Positions 1-7,879 of a stretch of 38,958 nt of DNA are shown piece by piece. Origin of the DNA: Candidatus Omnitrophota bacterium (lineage in GTDB: Bacteria > Omnitrophota > Gorgyraeia > Aquiviventales > Aquiviventaceae). Location: positions 1 to 38,958 of the forward strand of contig JACPAY010000011.1 in assembly GCA_016180575.1 (NCBI GenBank), written 5' to 3'. Positions within the stretch are counted from its first letter, which is position 1. The number at the start of each line of letters is the position of its first letter. The notes beneath the pieces were generated by a model, which worked only from the letters and a program-made list of their open reading frames with translations, made no database searches and was not told where the DNA came from. The translations under genes were made by a program, and so were the position numbers.

Positions 1-275
1 CTCTCCACCAAGGGGATCCAGCCGCTGAGGCCCGCCTTGTCCGGGTACCGCTTGCCGTCCGTGCGGAAGATGTACGGCGGCGACTGCGGCTCGACCTTCA
101 GGACCTTGACGAGCGATTCGAGGAAGTCGTAGCACAGGCCGAGGTCGTCGCAGGCGCCGGGCTTGCAGTCGTAGAGGTCCAGCAGGAGCTGGAACCCGAA
201 GGGCGCGGGCCGCCGCCTCGGACGAGCCGCTTCCGTCGCGGCCGGGACGTCACAGACCTGCGCCTGCGACGCCAT
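1..275 (-). CDS. S-adenosylmethionine decarboxylase-like protein (partial, N-terminal 91 codons)
   Basis: The minus strand reads from an ATG at 273-275 off the left window edge. After a basic, Ala/Arg-rich N-terminal stretch of about 22 residues comes FGFQLLLDLYDC, then CYDFLESLV, then PPYIFRTDGKRYPDKAGLSG followed by WIPLVE. This spacing matches the start of the adenosylmethionine decarboxylase (SpeD-like) fold, in which the G-[FW]-[IV]-x-[LI]-[VA]-E strand leads up to the ESH self-cleavage site; that site would lie just past the window edge. The family decarboxylates AdoMet to supply aminopropyl groups for spermidine. No clear Shine-Dalgarno sequence precedes the ATG: a terminator-like hairpin with a U-rich tail sits there instead. 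Recognition is by motif memory and the catalytic serine is not visible, so a SpeD-related protein without decarboxylase activity remains possible. Confidence 0.7.
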   Translation of the reverse strand, partial: MASQAQVCDVPAATEAARPRRRPAPFGFQLLLDLYDCKPGACDDLGLCYDFLESLVKVLKVEPQSPPYIFRTDGKRYPDKAGLSGWIPLVE

Positions 276-375
276 TACAAGAGAAACCCCGACGATAACT
301 CGTCGGGGATGGAGGATTGCTGGCCATGCAAGTTGTCGGCACTACACTCGTCCATCCTACCTCAACGCGACACTG
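276..375 (-). promoter_or_regulatory. Structured 5' leader of the speD-like gene (candidate riboregulator)
   Basis: The roughly 100-base leader predicted from the promoter at 382-409 contains two overlapping structures. A 7-bp stem pairs 351-357 with 307-313 (GGATGGA/TCCATCC on the minus strand) and encloses a small TTGC/GCAA hairpin. A perfect 9-bp hairpin lies at 287-308 (CCCCGACGA, 4-base loop, TCGTCGGGG) and is followed on the minus strand by TTTCTCTTG and then the ATG. The two stems share bases 307-308, so they compete in the way an aptamer stem and a terminator or sequestor do. I do not recognise a named riboswitch class. Confidence 0.4.
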
Positions 376-381
376 TCTCGC

Positions 382-409
382 ATTGTATCGCACCGCCGGC
401 CCAAGTCAA
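382..409 (-). promoter_or_regulatory. Sigma-70-like promoter for the speD-like gene
   Basis: On the minus strand, TTGACT (404-409) and TACAAT (382-387) are separated by 16 bases. Each hexamer matches consensus at 5 of 6 positions. Transcription would start near 375 and give a leader of about 100 bases. Confidence 0.6.
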
Positions 410-446
410 CAACAATTCATAATTTCTGCTATGATAACGGGAGCTG

Positions 447-2098
447 ATGACTGAGCCTTCCGGACGCCCCCGAAGCCTGAAGCGGTTCCTGGCCTACGTG
501 CGGCCCCACCGGCGCTACCTCGCCGGCGCCATCGCCTTCGGCGTCGTGCGCTACCTCGTGCCGCTCGCCCTGCCGTGGAGCATCAAGATTGTGGTCGATG
601 ACCTGCTCCCGCAGCAGGGCGGCCGGTCCCATCTCCAGCTCCACCTGCTCATGGCGGGGCTGTGCGCCCTCTACGGGGTCTATGCGCTCGCCAGCTACTG
701 GCGCTCCTACCTCGCGGGCTGGGCCGGCCACCGGGTCATCTTCGACCTGCGGTTGGCGCTCTACCGCCACGTCCAGCGCATGAGCCTGAGCTTCTTCGAC
801 CGCCAGAAGATCGGCGCCGTGGTCTCGCGCATGACGACCGACATCGCCTCGGCGCAGAACTTCGTGGGGGCCGCGTTCGTCAACACCGCGATGGACCTCG
901 CCCTCCTGGCGGTCATCGTCGCGCTGCTGTGCGCCATGAACCTGACGCTGGCGCTCGTCTCGCTCTCGGTCCTCCCCTTCTACGCTTTCATCAGCTACCG
1001 GCTCCAGAAGGGCATCCGGGCCAAGAGCCGCGCCATCCACCACCAGCTCCAGGAGATCTCCGGCGAGCTGCACGAGCAGTTCGCGGGGATCGCCACCATC
1101 CAGGCGTTCACCCAGGAAGCGGCGGCCGCGCGCCAGGTCCAGGCGCAGAGCGAGCAGTACTTCGACACGGTGATGGGCAACGTGCGGCTGCAGTCGCTCG
1201 CCCTGGGGTCGACCGGCTTCCTCACGGCCCTGGGGCCGATCCTCGTGCTGTGGTTCGGCGTGACCGAGGTCTGGTCCGGAAGGCTCACGGTGGGGACGCT
1301 CATGGCGTTCTACGGGTATCTCGGGATGCTCTACCAGCCGATCCAGCGGCTGACCGAGCTCAACCTGATCGTCGCCAACAGCCTGGCCGCCATGGACCGG
1401 ATCTTCGAGGTGTTTGACACAGCGCCGGAGGTGCGGGAGCGCCCGGGCGCGGCCGCGCTGGGGCGCGCGCGGGGAGAGCTGCGGTTCGAGGAGGTCACCT
1501 TCCAGTATGACGGCCGCGAGCCGGTGCTCGAGGGGGTGACCCTGACGATCCCCGCGGGCACGACGGCGGCGCTCGTCGGGCCAAGCGGCGCCGGCAAATC
1601 GACGCTCGTCAAGCTGCTGCCCCGCTACTACGACGTGACCGGCGGCCGCATCACGCTCGATGGCTCGGATATCCGCGACCTCACCCTGGCGTCCCTGCGG
1701 GACCAGGTGGCGCTCGTCTCGCAGGAGCCGATCCTCTTCAGCGGGACCATTGAGGAGAACCTGCGGTACGGCAGGCCCGAGGCGAGCGACGCGGAGCTGC
1801 GGGCGGCGGCGCGCGCGGCCTTCGCGGAGGCGTTCATCGAGCAGCTCCCGCAGGGCTACCAGACCGAGATCGGCGAGCGCGGGGTGCGGCTGTCGGGCGG
1901 GCAGAAGCAGCGCCTGGCGATCGCGCGGGCGTTCCTGAAGGACACCGGCTCTCCACCATCGAGCACGCGGACCTCGTCATCGTGCTGGACGGCGGCGAGA
2001 TTGTCGAGCAGGGACGGCACGAGGAGCTGCTCAAGGAGGCGGGCGGCCTCTACCGGCGCTACGCGGAGCGCCAGCTGGCCTCGCTCCTCACCGACTGA
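447..2098 (+). pseudogene. Type I ABC exporter half-transporter (MsbA/MDR-like), internal deletion and frameshift
   Basis: The start ATG at 447 follows GGGAG at 439-442. Residues 1-320 form a six-helix ABC transporter transmembrane domain, followed by an ATPase with Walker A GPSGAGKST (residues 378-386), Q-loop VSQEPILFSG and signature LSGGQ (482-486). The normal frame runs to AFLK (codon at 1938-1940). The sequence then jumps, out of frame, to [10 protein letters not shown] (from 1943), which is the H-loop region, and continues as [20 protein letters not shown] to the TGA at 2096-2098. About 40 residues, including Walker B (ILDEATS) and the D-loop, are missing with a net frameshift. Read straight through, the first frame instead ends in unrelated low-complexity sequence at 2372. 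The product would be unable to hydrolyse ATP. The stop overlaps the next start (TGATG), so the natural C-terminus is known. This is either real decay or an assembly deletion. Confidence 0.85.
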
Positions 2099-2352
2099 TG
2101 TGGCTGAAGATCCTGCTCGTCAGCGTCCTGTGCCTGCTTGTCAACATCCCGCTCGGGGCGATGCGCGAGCGCTCGCGCAAGTTCTCGCTCCAATGGATCT
2201 TCTGGGTCCACGCCTCCATCCCGCTGATCATCGCCCTGCGCATCGGGCTCCACCTGCACCTGATCGCCATCCCCATCAACATCGCCGCGGCCATCCTCGG
2301 CCAGTTCATTGGCGGCGCCCCCGAAAAGCGACGGCGCAAAGCCGCCTCGTGA
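2098..2352 (+). CDS. Small membrane protein of unknown function (84 aa)
   Basis: The ATG at 2098 overlaps the TGA of the ABC exporter remnant (TGATG), the usual sign of translational coupling. The protein has about three hydrophobic segments (residues 2-20, 30-49, 52-74) separated by short charged loops (AMRERSRKFS) and ends in the basic tail EKRRRKAAS. It resembles short conserved membrane proteins found beside lipid and drug exporters, but I do not recognise a named family. A role with the exporter is inferred only from the overlap. A 23-bp inverted repeat begins 1 base after its stop codon. Confidence 0.6.
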   Translation: MWLKILLVSVLCLLVNIPLGAMRERSRKFSLQWIFWVHASIPLIIALRIGLHLHLIAIPINIAAAILGQFIGGAPEKRRRKAAS

Positions 2353-2353
2353 A

Positions 2354-2416
2354 AATCGGGGACAGCCACTAATTTCTCCTTGGCTACCGCTAGGAAATTA
2401 GTGGCTGTCCCCGATT
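2354..2416. repeat. REP-like palindrome, family GGGGACAGCCACTAATTT, copy 1
   Basis: Perfect 23-bp arms (2354-2376 and 2394-2416) flank a 17-base loop. The arm core is GGGGACAGCCACTAATTTC. It begins 1 base after the stop of the small membrane gene and overlaps the first two bases of the convergent REC-kinase stop codon (TAA at 2415-2417). A second copy with the same arms lies at 15045-15100. Confidence 0.9.
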
Positions 2417-3551
2417 ATTGGCGTGGGAAGTAGAGGTGGAACGTCGTCCCCCGCCCTGGGGCCGTCTCGACCTCGATGCATCCCTGGTGCTGCTGCACGA
2501 GGCCGTAGACCACCGCAAGGCCCAGCCCCGTCCCCTGCCCGAGCTGCTTCGTCGTGAAGAAGGGCTCGAACAGGTGCGCCGCGACCGCCGGGTCCATGCC
2601 CTGCCCACGGTCCTGGACCGAGAGCCCCACGTAGTCGCCCATCGAGAGGCCGGGGTGCGCGTCCAGGAACGGCTCATCCGCGGTCCGGCGCGCGGTGCGG
2701 ATCGTCAGCGGCCCGCCCTGCGGCATCGAGTCGCGGGCGTTGGCGCACAGGTTCATCAGGATCTGCTCAAGGCCCGTGCGGTCCATGCGGACCATGAGCG
2801 GCTCGGGCAGGAGCTCAAGCTGCAGCCGGACGGGCTCCCCCACCAGCTGCTGGAGCAGGCGCGAGATCTCCCGCACGGCCTCGTTCAGGTCGAAATGCGC
2901 CGGCTCAAGCGGCTGCTGCCGGCTGAAGGCGAGGAGCTGCTGCACGAGGCCTGAGCCGCTCTCGGCCGCATGGACGAGCTCCTCGACGTTGGCCATGAGC
3001 TCCCGGTCATCCTGACGGTGCGAGCGGATGAGCCACGCCAGGCTGAGGATGACCTGCAGGACGTTCTTGAAGTCGTGCGCGATCCCTCCGGCGAAGCGGC
3101 CGATGGTCTCCATCTTCTGGGCCTGGCTCAGCTGCCGCTGCAGCCGGGCCCGCTCCGCCTCGGCCCGGCGCCGCTCCAGGGCGTAGCGGATGGCCCGCGC
3201 GAGGAGGCTGGGGTAGACCTGGACGTAGCCCTTGACGAGGTAGTCCGCCGCCCCCTTCTGCACCGCTTCCACCGCGAGCGCCGTGTCATCCGACGCCGTC
3301 AGCACCACGATGGGCACGTGGGGCGCGCGCGCGCGCACCGCCACGACCGTCTCGATCCCCTCGCTGTCCGGCAGCTTCAGGTCGAGGAGGACCACGTCCA
3401 CGGGATGCTCGCCGAGGTGCCGCAGGCCGTTCACGAGCCGGTCCACATGGGTGAGCTTGAACCCCGCGCTCGGCTCCGCGGCCAGCGCCTCGCGGATGAG
3501 CTGGGCGTCTTCGGCCAGGTCCTCAATCAGCAGGATCTGCACGGATGGCAT
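2415..3551 (-). CDS. Response regulator-histidine kinase hybrid (REC-HisKA-HATPase), 378 aa
   Basis: Signal transduction protein. Residues 1-125 are a receiver domain with acidic pair E10-D11, phospho-acceptor D57 (VVLLDLKLPDSEG), T85 and K107. A short coiled linker (residues 127-147) leads to a DHp domain with H159 in GGIAHDFKN, then a HATPase_c domain with N-box NLCANARDSM (around 268-275), G1 box DRGQGMD and G2 box GTGLGLA. It has no transmembrane segment, so it is probably cytosolic. The ATG at 3551 is preceded by GGAGG (3555-3559), which supports the start. The receiver is clearly paralogous to the N-terminal receiver of the hybrid kinase at 10321-12264 (shared IEDxAEDAQLxREALA and LTASDD blocks). 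REC-first kinases of this type usually relay phosphate from an upstream kinase. No partner regulator is adjacent and the input signal is unknown. Confidence 0.9.
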   Translation of the reverse strand: MPSVQILLIEDLAEDAQLIREALAAEPSAGFKLTHVDRLVNGLRHLGEHPVDVVLLDLKLPDSEGIETVVAVRARAPHVPIVVLTASDDTALAVEAVQKGAADYLVKGYVQVYPSLLARAIRYALERRRAEAERARLQRQLSQAQKMETIGRFAGGIAHDFKNVLQVILSLAWLIRSHRQDDRELMANVEELVHAAESGSGLVQQLLAFSRQQPLEPAHFDLNEAVREISRLLQQLVGEPVRLQLELLPEPLMVRMDRTGLEQILMNLCANARDSMPQGGPLTIRTARRTADEPFLDAHPGLSMGDYVGLSVQDRGQGMDPAVAAHLFEPFFTTKQLGQGTGLGLAVVYGLVQQHQGCIEVETAPGRGTTFHLYFPRQ

Positions 3552-3645
3552 GGGCCTCCTAAAAGAAGAAAGCGGCGGGCATCCCTGCCCACCGCTTCAA
3601 CTGTACCTGCTCCCGCGGCCCCGCTGCAACTGCCGCAGGATAAAA

Positions 3646-3697
3646 AGTGCCAGGCACTTCTGGGAGCGCGAGATTGCGCGGGGAAGTGCCTGGCACT
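3646..3697. repeat. REP-like palindrome, family AAGTGCCTGGCACTT, copy 1
   Basis: Perfect 15-bp arms (3646-3660 and 3683-3697) flank a 22-base loop. Each arm is itself a palindrome (GTGCC-A/T-GGCAC), so it can fold either as one long hairpin or as two small ones. The right arm overlaps the TAG stop (3696-3698) of the MoeB-rhodanese gene. The same core recurs at 27779-27805 and 27950-27959. Confidence 0.9.
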
Positions 3698-4639
3698 AAT
3701 AGCGGGCCATCTCCTGGTCGACCTCGCAGGCCCAGGCGTCGATCCCGCCGCGCAGGTGCTTGAGCTTCTTGAAGCCGAATTTTTCCAGCGTCTTGAGAGG
3801 TCGTGCTCACCGGACGCGGCTGCGGCCTCCTCGCCGCGGCCAAGCCCGCAGAACTCCTCGTAGTCAATGAGCTCGGTGATGGTGGGGCGGTCGCCGCAGA
3901 CAGGGCAGGACGGGTCCCGCTTGAGCCGGACCTCGCGGAACTCCATCTTGAGCGCGTTGTAGATGAGGAGCCGGCCGATGAGCGGCTCGCCCTTCCCGAT
4001 GATGAGCTTGATCGCCTCGGTCGCCTGGATGACCCCGATGATCCCTGGCAGGACGCCCAGCACCCCGCCCTCGGCGCAGCTGGGGACCATGCCGGGGGGC
4101 GGAGGCTCCGGGAAGAGGCAGCGGTAGCAGGGGCCCTTGAAGGGAGCGAAGACCGTGGCCTGCCCGTCGAAGCGGAAGATGGAGCCGTAGATGTTGGGTT
4201 TCTTCTGGAAGACGCAGGCGTCGTTCACCAGGTACCGGGTCGGGAAGTTGTCGGTGCCATCGATGACCACGTCGTAGCCCTTGATGAGCTCGACGATATT
4301 CTCGCGCGTCACCTTCGTGTTGAACGCGGCGACCTCGACGTCCGGGTTGATGCCGGCGATGCGCTCCTTGGCCGACTCGACCTTGAGCCGCCCGACGTCC
4401 TCGGTGCGGTGGATGATCTGCCGCTGGAGGTTGGTGAAGTCCACCGTGTCGAAATCGACGATGCCCAACCGTCCGACGCCCGCCGCCGCGAGGTAGAGCC
4501 CGAGCGGTGAGCCGAGGCCGCCGGCCCCGATGAGGAGGATGCCCGCGTCCTTGAGCTTCTGCTGCCCCTCGATGCCGACCTCCGGCATGATGAGGTGGCG
4601 GCTGTACCGCAGGATCTGGTCTCGCGTCAGTTGGGCCAT
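3696..4639 (-). pseudogene. MoeB/ThiF-type sulfur-carrier adenylyltransferase with deleted rhodanese domain
   Basis: Residues 1-265 are a complete E1-like adenylyltransferase domain: nucleotide loop GAGGLGSP (38-45), D130 in GTDNFPTRY, zinc cysteines C171/C174 and C245/C248 (CPVC), and a PSCAEGG loop with C188. The family adenylates the C-terminal glycine of a MoaD/ThiS-like carrier before sulfur transfer. After SGEHDL (near 3797) the frame breaks. A different frame continues with LKTLEKFGFKKLKHLRGG, IDAWACEVDQEMARY and a TAG at 3696-3698, which is the C-terminal end of a rhodanese domain. Some 60-80 residues of the rhodanese, including its active-site cysteine loop, are absent with a net frameshift. 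The adenylyltransferase half could still fold. The upstream DsrE-like stop overlaps this start (TGATG), so the two genes are coupled and fit a sulfur-trafficking unit with the reductase above them. Confidence 0.85.
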
Positions 4640-5052
4640 CAGAACGTCAGCACCTTGTCCGCCGTCGCCACGTCTTCCAACAGGAACGCCGGCAGCCCCC
4701 GGACCTCGTCGATCTCCGGGATGAGGTCTTCCCGCTTCATCCCGCAGATGGCGAGCGAGGAGCTGCAGACGTAGTATCGCACATCCCCCGAGGCCTTGAT
4801 GTCGCGGGCCAGCTTGTGCAGGTCCACCAGGTCCAGCTTCGCCAACCGCTGCGCGACCCCGGCGGCGTCCGGGACGTACGCGGCCGACAGCTCCTGCCGG
4901 TTGATGGCCGCCGGCGTCAGCCGGAAGACCGACTCATCCCGGAAGAGCACCCGCGCCTTCACGTCCGAATGCACCGCCGCCATCAGCAGCGTCAGCACCT
5001 GGATGAGGTTGTTCGTGCTCCCTCCCGACACAATGATCGCCAGCGACGTCAT
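4639..5052 (-). CDS. DsrE/DsrF-like sulfur-relay protein, 137 aa
   Basis: The N-terminus MTSLAIIVSGGSTNNLIQ, followed by a helix, and the YYVCSSSLAICGMKRED segment with C96 and C103, resemble the DsrE/DsrF/YchN fold of small cytosolic proteins. These carry or reduce persulfide, or act as peroxiredoxin-like subunits. Length is typical of the family. The TGA at 4639-4641 overlaps the MoeB start, and the siroheme reductase gene ends 40 bases upstream, so reductase, DsrE-like protein and adenylyltransferase probably form one transcription unit for sulfur handling. Which of the two cysteines is active is not certain. Confidence 0.75.
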   Translation of the reverse strand: MTSLAIIVSGGSTNNLIQVLTLLMAAVHSDVKARVLFRDESVFRLTPAAINRQELSAAYVPDAAGVAQRLAKLDLVDLHKLARDIKASGDVRYYVCSSSLAICGMKREDLIPEIDEVRGLPAFLLEDVATADKVLTF

Positions 5053-5064
5053 GTCGAAAAAAAT

Positions 5065-5082
5065 AATGGTACCGGTCCCATT
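5065..5082. repeat. REP-like palindrome, family AATGGGACCGGTCCCATT, copy 1
   Basis: AATGGTACCGGTCCCATT pairs 9+9 with one mismatch, between A-rich and T-rich flanks. It fills most of the 40-base gap between the reductase stop (5093-5095) and the DsrE-like start (5052). Related degenerate copies lie at 14690-14710, at 23105-23124 and at the ABC ATPase start (31833-31854). Confidence 0.7.
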
Positions 5083-5092
5083 TTTCGCGGCT

Positions 5093-6745
5093 TCATGTCG
5101 CGAAGGGGCCGTCGGACTCCGGCACCTTGGGCACGGGGACGTCCTCCGCGTCCGCCAGCGGGTGCGCGTGCCCGTCGGTCAACAGCTTGGCGAGCTCCGC
5201 GTCGCCGACCCGCGCGCACCAGTCGTTGAACGGCTCCCCCGCCTTGCGCCGCTTGGTGTAGCCAAGCAGCAGCGACTCAAGCCGCTTGGCGCACTCGCTC
5301 GCGGGGATCTTCCGCAGGATGGCGTGGTTGAACGCCGCCCCCTCGCCCAGCCGGCCGCCCACGAAGACATCGTAGGCGTCCACGATCTGCCCGTCCACCT
5401 TCGTCTTGGACCCCATCAGGCCGATGTGGCCGATCTGGTACTGGGCGCAGGCGTTCGGGCAGCCGGTGATGTGGAGGCGCAGCGGCTCATCGAGCGGCAC
5501 GCGCTTCTCCAGGTACTCGACGATCTGCCGCGAGCGCGCCTTGGTCTCGGTGATGGCGAGCTTGCAGAACTCGGTGCCGGTGCAGGTCACGACGCTGCGG
5601 CGGACCGGATGCGCGTTGATGGAGAGGCCCACCTCGGCCAGCGCGCCCAGCACCTTTTCCACGTTGGCCTCCGGGACGTTCAGGAGCAGGATGTTCTGCC
5701 GGACGGTCAGCCGGATCGCCTGCCCATCGCCGTAGCGGCGGGAGAGGTCCGCCACCTTCTTCATCTGCGGGCTCGTGATCCGGCCGACCAGCACCGGGGC
5801 GCCGATGTAGAAGAGGCCGTCCTGCTTCTGCGCGTGGACGCCGACGTGGTCCCGGTAGGTGTCCGGCGGCTCCCGGTAGTCCGCCGGCGCATCGTCGAGC
5901 TTGCGGCCGAGCCGCTCCTCCAGCGCCTGGCGGAGCTTGGCCGCCCCCCAGTCGTGGACCAGGTACTTGATGCGGGCGTGGTGGCGCTTCTCCCGGTACT
6001 CCGGCGCGTCGCGCCAGATGTCGGTGATGTGCCTGATGACCTCCACGGCCTCCTCGGGCTTGATGAAGGCGCCGAGGCGCTGGCTGACGAACGCCTGGGT
6101 GGAGAGCCCCCCGCCGACCCGCACGTCAAACCCCGCCTCGCGGCGCCCCTCGACGGTCCGCGCGGCGCCGACGAGCGCGACGCACTGGATCTCCGGATGG
6201 GAGCACCACGTCGTGCAGCCGGAGATGCCGATCTTGTACTTCCGCGGCAGGTTCGCGTAGGCGGGGTTGCCGAGGAAGAAGTCGCTCACCTGCTTGGCGA
6301 CGACGCTTGCGTCCAGCAACTCTTCCTTGTCCACGCCCGCCACCGGACATCCGACCACGTTGCGCGCGATGTCGCCGCAGGCGCCCATGGTGGAGATGCC
6401 GGCCGCTGAAAGCATCCGGATGATCTCCACCGCCTGGGTGTGGTGGATCCAATGGAGCTGGAAGTCCTGCCGCGTCGTGATGTCGGCATAGCCCTTGTTC
6501 TTCGTCTCGGCGATCTCGGCGACGGTGTCGAGCTGCTCCGGCGTGACGAAGCCATTTGGCTGCTTCGTGCGGAGCATGAAGTAGCCCTTCTCATGCCGGT
6601 GGGTGTAGAGCCCGATCCACTTGCACATGAAGAGGTCATCCTCTGAGAGGCTCTCGTAGCCCTGCACGGCGGCGCGCTCCACCGCCTTGAGCACGTCGAA
6701 GGGGTTGCCGTAGCGCTGCTTGATCAGCTCAGCCGTATTCGCCAT
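5093..6745 (-). CDS. Siroheme [4Fe-4S] nitrite/sulfite reductase, ferredoxin (NirA) type, 550 aa
   Basis: This is a full-length haem-protein reductase with two ferrodoxin-like/NiR-SiR repeats. The C-terminal half carries the cysteines that bridge the 4Fe-4S cluster and siroheme: C388 and C394 (TCTGTEFCKLAITETK) and C429 and C433 (HITGCPNACAQYQIG). The N-terminal half has the substrate-binding TTRQDFQLHWI motif and GACGDIARNVVGCP. Reactions in the family are six-electron reduction of nitrite to ammonium or sulfite to sulfide, with electrons from ferredoxin. Sequence alone does not choose between them; the DsrE/MoeB neighbours favour sulfite, while the TTRQ..L.W context is shared by NirA. A ferredoxin gene lies at 16676-16990. 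The start ATG at 6743-6745 is the first in the conserved frame. A TATAAT at 6805-6810 on the minus strand could be the -10 element, with no good -35. Confidence 0.9.
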   Translation of the reverse strand: MANTAELIKQRYGNPFDVLKAVERAAVQGYESLSEDDLFMCKWIGLYTHRHEKGYFMLRTKQPNGFVTPEQLDTVAEIAETKNKGYADITTRQDFQLHWIHHTQAVEIIRMLSAAGISTMGACGDIARNVVGCPVAGVDKEELLDASVVAKQVSDFFLGNPAYANLPRKYKIGISGCTTWCSHPEIQCVALVGAARTVEGRREAGFDVRVGGGLSTQAFVSQRLGAFIKPEEAVEVIRHITDIWRDAPEYREKRHHARIKYLVHDWGAAKLRQALEERLGRKLDDAPADYREPPDTYRDHVGVHAQKQDGLFYIGAPVLVGRITSPQMKKVADLSRRYGDGQAIRLTVRQNILLLNVPEANVEKVLGALAEVGLSINAHPVRRSVVTCTGTEFCKLAITETKARSRQIVEYLEKRVPLDEPLRLHITGCPNACAQYQIGHIGLMGSKTKVDGQIVDAYDVFVGGRLGEGAAFNHAILRKIPASECAKRLESLLLGYTKRRKAGEPFNDWCARVGDAELAKLLTDGHAHPLADAEDVPVPKVPESDGPFAT

Positions 6746-6820
6746 GGGACAGTTAGCCTCTCATATATGAACGATTTAGTCAAGAAAAAAGAGGGAGTGG
6801 AGCGATTATATCCTACTAGA

Positions 6821-7879
6821 TTACTTCCCTAGCTGGACCTTGCTGCCGACCTCGCTCCACCAGGCGTCGAGCGCTGGGGTGAAGTACTTCACGCGGACCT
6901 TCTTGTACTCCTTCGTGCTGAAGAGGCTCTTGTGGGGGAAGCGGCCGATGCGCTCCTCGATGCGCCGGACCACGTCCATGCAGGCGGAGTGGGTCTCCGC
7001 GTGGATCATCGTGAAGAGCGGATAGGGCCAGTGGGGGTAGACCGGGCGCCGGTAGCAGTGGCTCACTTCCCTGAAGAGCGCCATCTGCTCGCCGCAGGCG
7101 TCCACCTGCTCCTGCGGCACCTGCCAGACGACCATCGCGTTCGCCTTGAACCCGGCGTTGCGGTGGTGCAGGATGGCCGCGAACCGCCGCAGGTAGCCCA
7201 GGTGCTCCATCTTCCGGGCCCAGGCGAAGAGCTCCTCCTCCGTGGCCTCCGCCTGCTCCGCCCACACCGCGTAGGGCAGCTCGAGGATGGGCAGGTCCTC
7301 CTGCATGATCCGGATGAACTTGATGTCCTGCTCGGTGAGCGGGGGCTTGGCGCTCATCCGGCGCTGCTCGTTGTAGATCTCCTCGGCGCTTTCGAGCGGC
7401 GCCTCCTGGCCGGTGAGGTCGAGCTTCACCCCGATCTTGTAGAGCCGCAGCGTCGGGAGGATGATGGTCTCCTCCCCCTTGGCCAGCGTGTGGAGGATCT
7501 GGATGACCTGCTCCAGCGAATCGCTCGGCGGGACCGCCACCGTGAACCAGATGTTGAATGGGTCGTTGCGCTTGTAGTTGTGGGAGACGCCGGGGTGGGC
7601 GCTGATCACCTCGGCCGCCTCGTCCACCCGTGATTCATCCACCTTCATCGCGGCGAGCGTGCTCTGGTAGCCCAGGGCGCGCGTATCGAAGATGGCGGAG
7701 AGCTGCCGGATCACCTGGTCCGCCTTCAGGCGGGCGATGCGCTCGATGCATGCCTGCTCGGAGATGCCCAGCTTCTCGCCGAGGATGAGGAACGGCCGGT
7801 GATCGACGGGAAACCGCTTCTGGACCTCCGTCAGCAGCGCCTTGTCGACGTCGTCGAAGGTCTGCGTCACCGCGTTCAT
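6821..7879 (-). CDS. Fused siroheme decarboxylase (AhbA-AhbB / NirDL-like), 352 aa
   Basis: Two Lrp/AsnC-type modules lie in one chain: residues 8-150 ([23 protein letters not shown] and GEKLGISEQ helix-turn-helix, then an [10 protein letters not shown]-like [10 protein letters not shown] core) and residues 180-345 ([17 protein letters not shown], then [19 protein letters not shown]). The [10 protein letters not shown] and CYRRPxYPHWPYxLFTMIH signatures are those of AhbA/AhbB and NirD/L/G/H. These proteins decarboxylate siroheme to didecarboxysiroheme for alternative haem b or haem d1 synthesis. Fused forms are known as NirDL. The start at 7879 overlaps the aldo/keto reductase stop (ATGA). 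Adjacency to the siroheme reductase is consistent with siroheme sharing, but no NirJ/AhbC/AhbD is in the window, so the pathway end product is open. A plain Lrp regulator is less likely given the double module. Confidence 0.85.
   Translation of the reverse strand: MNAVTQTFDDVDKALLTEVQKRFPVDHRPFLILGEKLGISEQACIERIARLKADQVIRQLSAIFDTRALGYQSTLAAMKVDESRVDEAAEVISAHPGVSHNYKRNDPFNIWFTVAVPPSDSLEQVIQILHTLAKGEETIILPTLRLYKIGVKLDLTGQEAPLESAEEIYNEQRRMSAKPPLTEQDIKFIRIMQEDLPILELPYAVWAEQAEATEEELFAWARKMEHLGYLRRFAAILHHRNAGFKANAMVVWQVPQEQVDACGEQMALFREVSHCYRRPVYPHWPYPLFTMIHAETHSACMDVVRRIEERIGRFPHKSLFSTKEYKKVRVKYFTPALDAWWSEVGSKVQLGK

Noticed and set aside
429-446. Promoter for the ABC exporter using TATGAT at 430-435
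   Set aside because: No acceptable -35 at 16-18 bases and the element would leave almost no leader before the ribosome site; the clear promoter in this gap faces the speD-like gene.
447-2372. Intact 641-residue ABC transporter reading straight to 2372
   Set aside because: After residue 498 this frame is unrelated basic sequence while the correct ABC C-terminus is in another frame ending at 2098, overlapping the next gene start.
3646-3697. TGGCAC in the GTGCCTGGCAC palindromes as a sigma-54 -24 box
   Set aside because: No TTGC follows at the required spacing in any copy and the sites lie at gene ends; the match is a by-product of the palindrome.
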